DNA from: Sulfurospirillum sp.
GTDB lineage: Bacteria > Campylobacterota > Campylobacteria > Campylobacterales > Sulfurospirillaceae
Reading direction: 5' to 3'
Assembly (NCBI GenBank): GCA_016735235.1
Contig: JAERRW010000084.1
Location: 1-40,941, forward strand
DNA: 40,941 nt
The position numbers and the translations under genes are program-made. Positions 40,826 through 40,941 of the stretch are shown in pieces; position 1 is the stretch's first letter, and every line of letters begins with the position of its first letter. Below the pieces are notes generated by a model, which had not been told where the DNA came from, ran no database searches, and worked only from the letters and a program-made list of their open reading frames with translations.

Positions 40826-40941
40826 GGGTCTAACAAACTTTAAGTGCTAAAAAGGCATCCTAAAGTATGGCAAATAAGGCAAAAAACAAGTATTATAATC
40901 GTTCACATATTTCAGAGGCTAAATTTAGGCAATTAATCAAA
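40826..40941 (+). mobile_element. Left end of a probable IS1595-family insertion sequence (truncated by window edge)
   Basis: Open frame from ATG 40867: MANKAKNKYYNRSHISEAKFRQLIK, resembling IS1595/ISXO2-like transposase N-termini; preceded by a candidate terminal repeat starting near GGGTCTAACAAACTTTAAGTGC. Confidence 0.6.

Overview
AT-rich window whose protein content points to a Campylobacterota (epsilonproteobacterial, Sulfurimonas-like) chromosome. Most of it is core genome. Left to right: the 5' end of metH (minus strand, cut by the window edge); a 1033-aa membrane protein that appears to combine an OpgB/LtaS-like phosphoglycerol transferase, an ILEI/FAM3-like domain and a GDPD-like domain; glmS; a translationally coupled REC-PAS-GGDEF / double-Cache histidine kinase / HIT module; a dipeptide-type ABC transporter with one ATPase gene (no dppF seen); a reductive-TCA block (monomeric icd, two-subunit class I fumarase, sucCD, oorDABC); a yaaA-like gene; the tRNA array Thr(TGT)-Tyr-Gly-Thr(GGT) followed by tuf, rpmG, tRNA-Trp, secE, nusG, rplKAJL, rpoB, rpoC, rpsL, rpsG, fusA; tRNA-Arg(CCT); and the start of an IS1595-like transposase at the right edge. 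rpmG, secE, metH, the transposase start and all tRNAs are absent from the supplied ORF track and were read directly from the sequence. The best candidate for something under-described is the three-domain surface-glycan protein at 348-3449. Next are an intergenic region before icd with mutually exclusive inverted repeats and a 16-codon ORF, and several in-operon hairpins. No CRISPR array, prophage or defence island was seen. Domain and family calls rest on motif recognition by eye, not on database searches.
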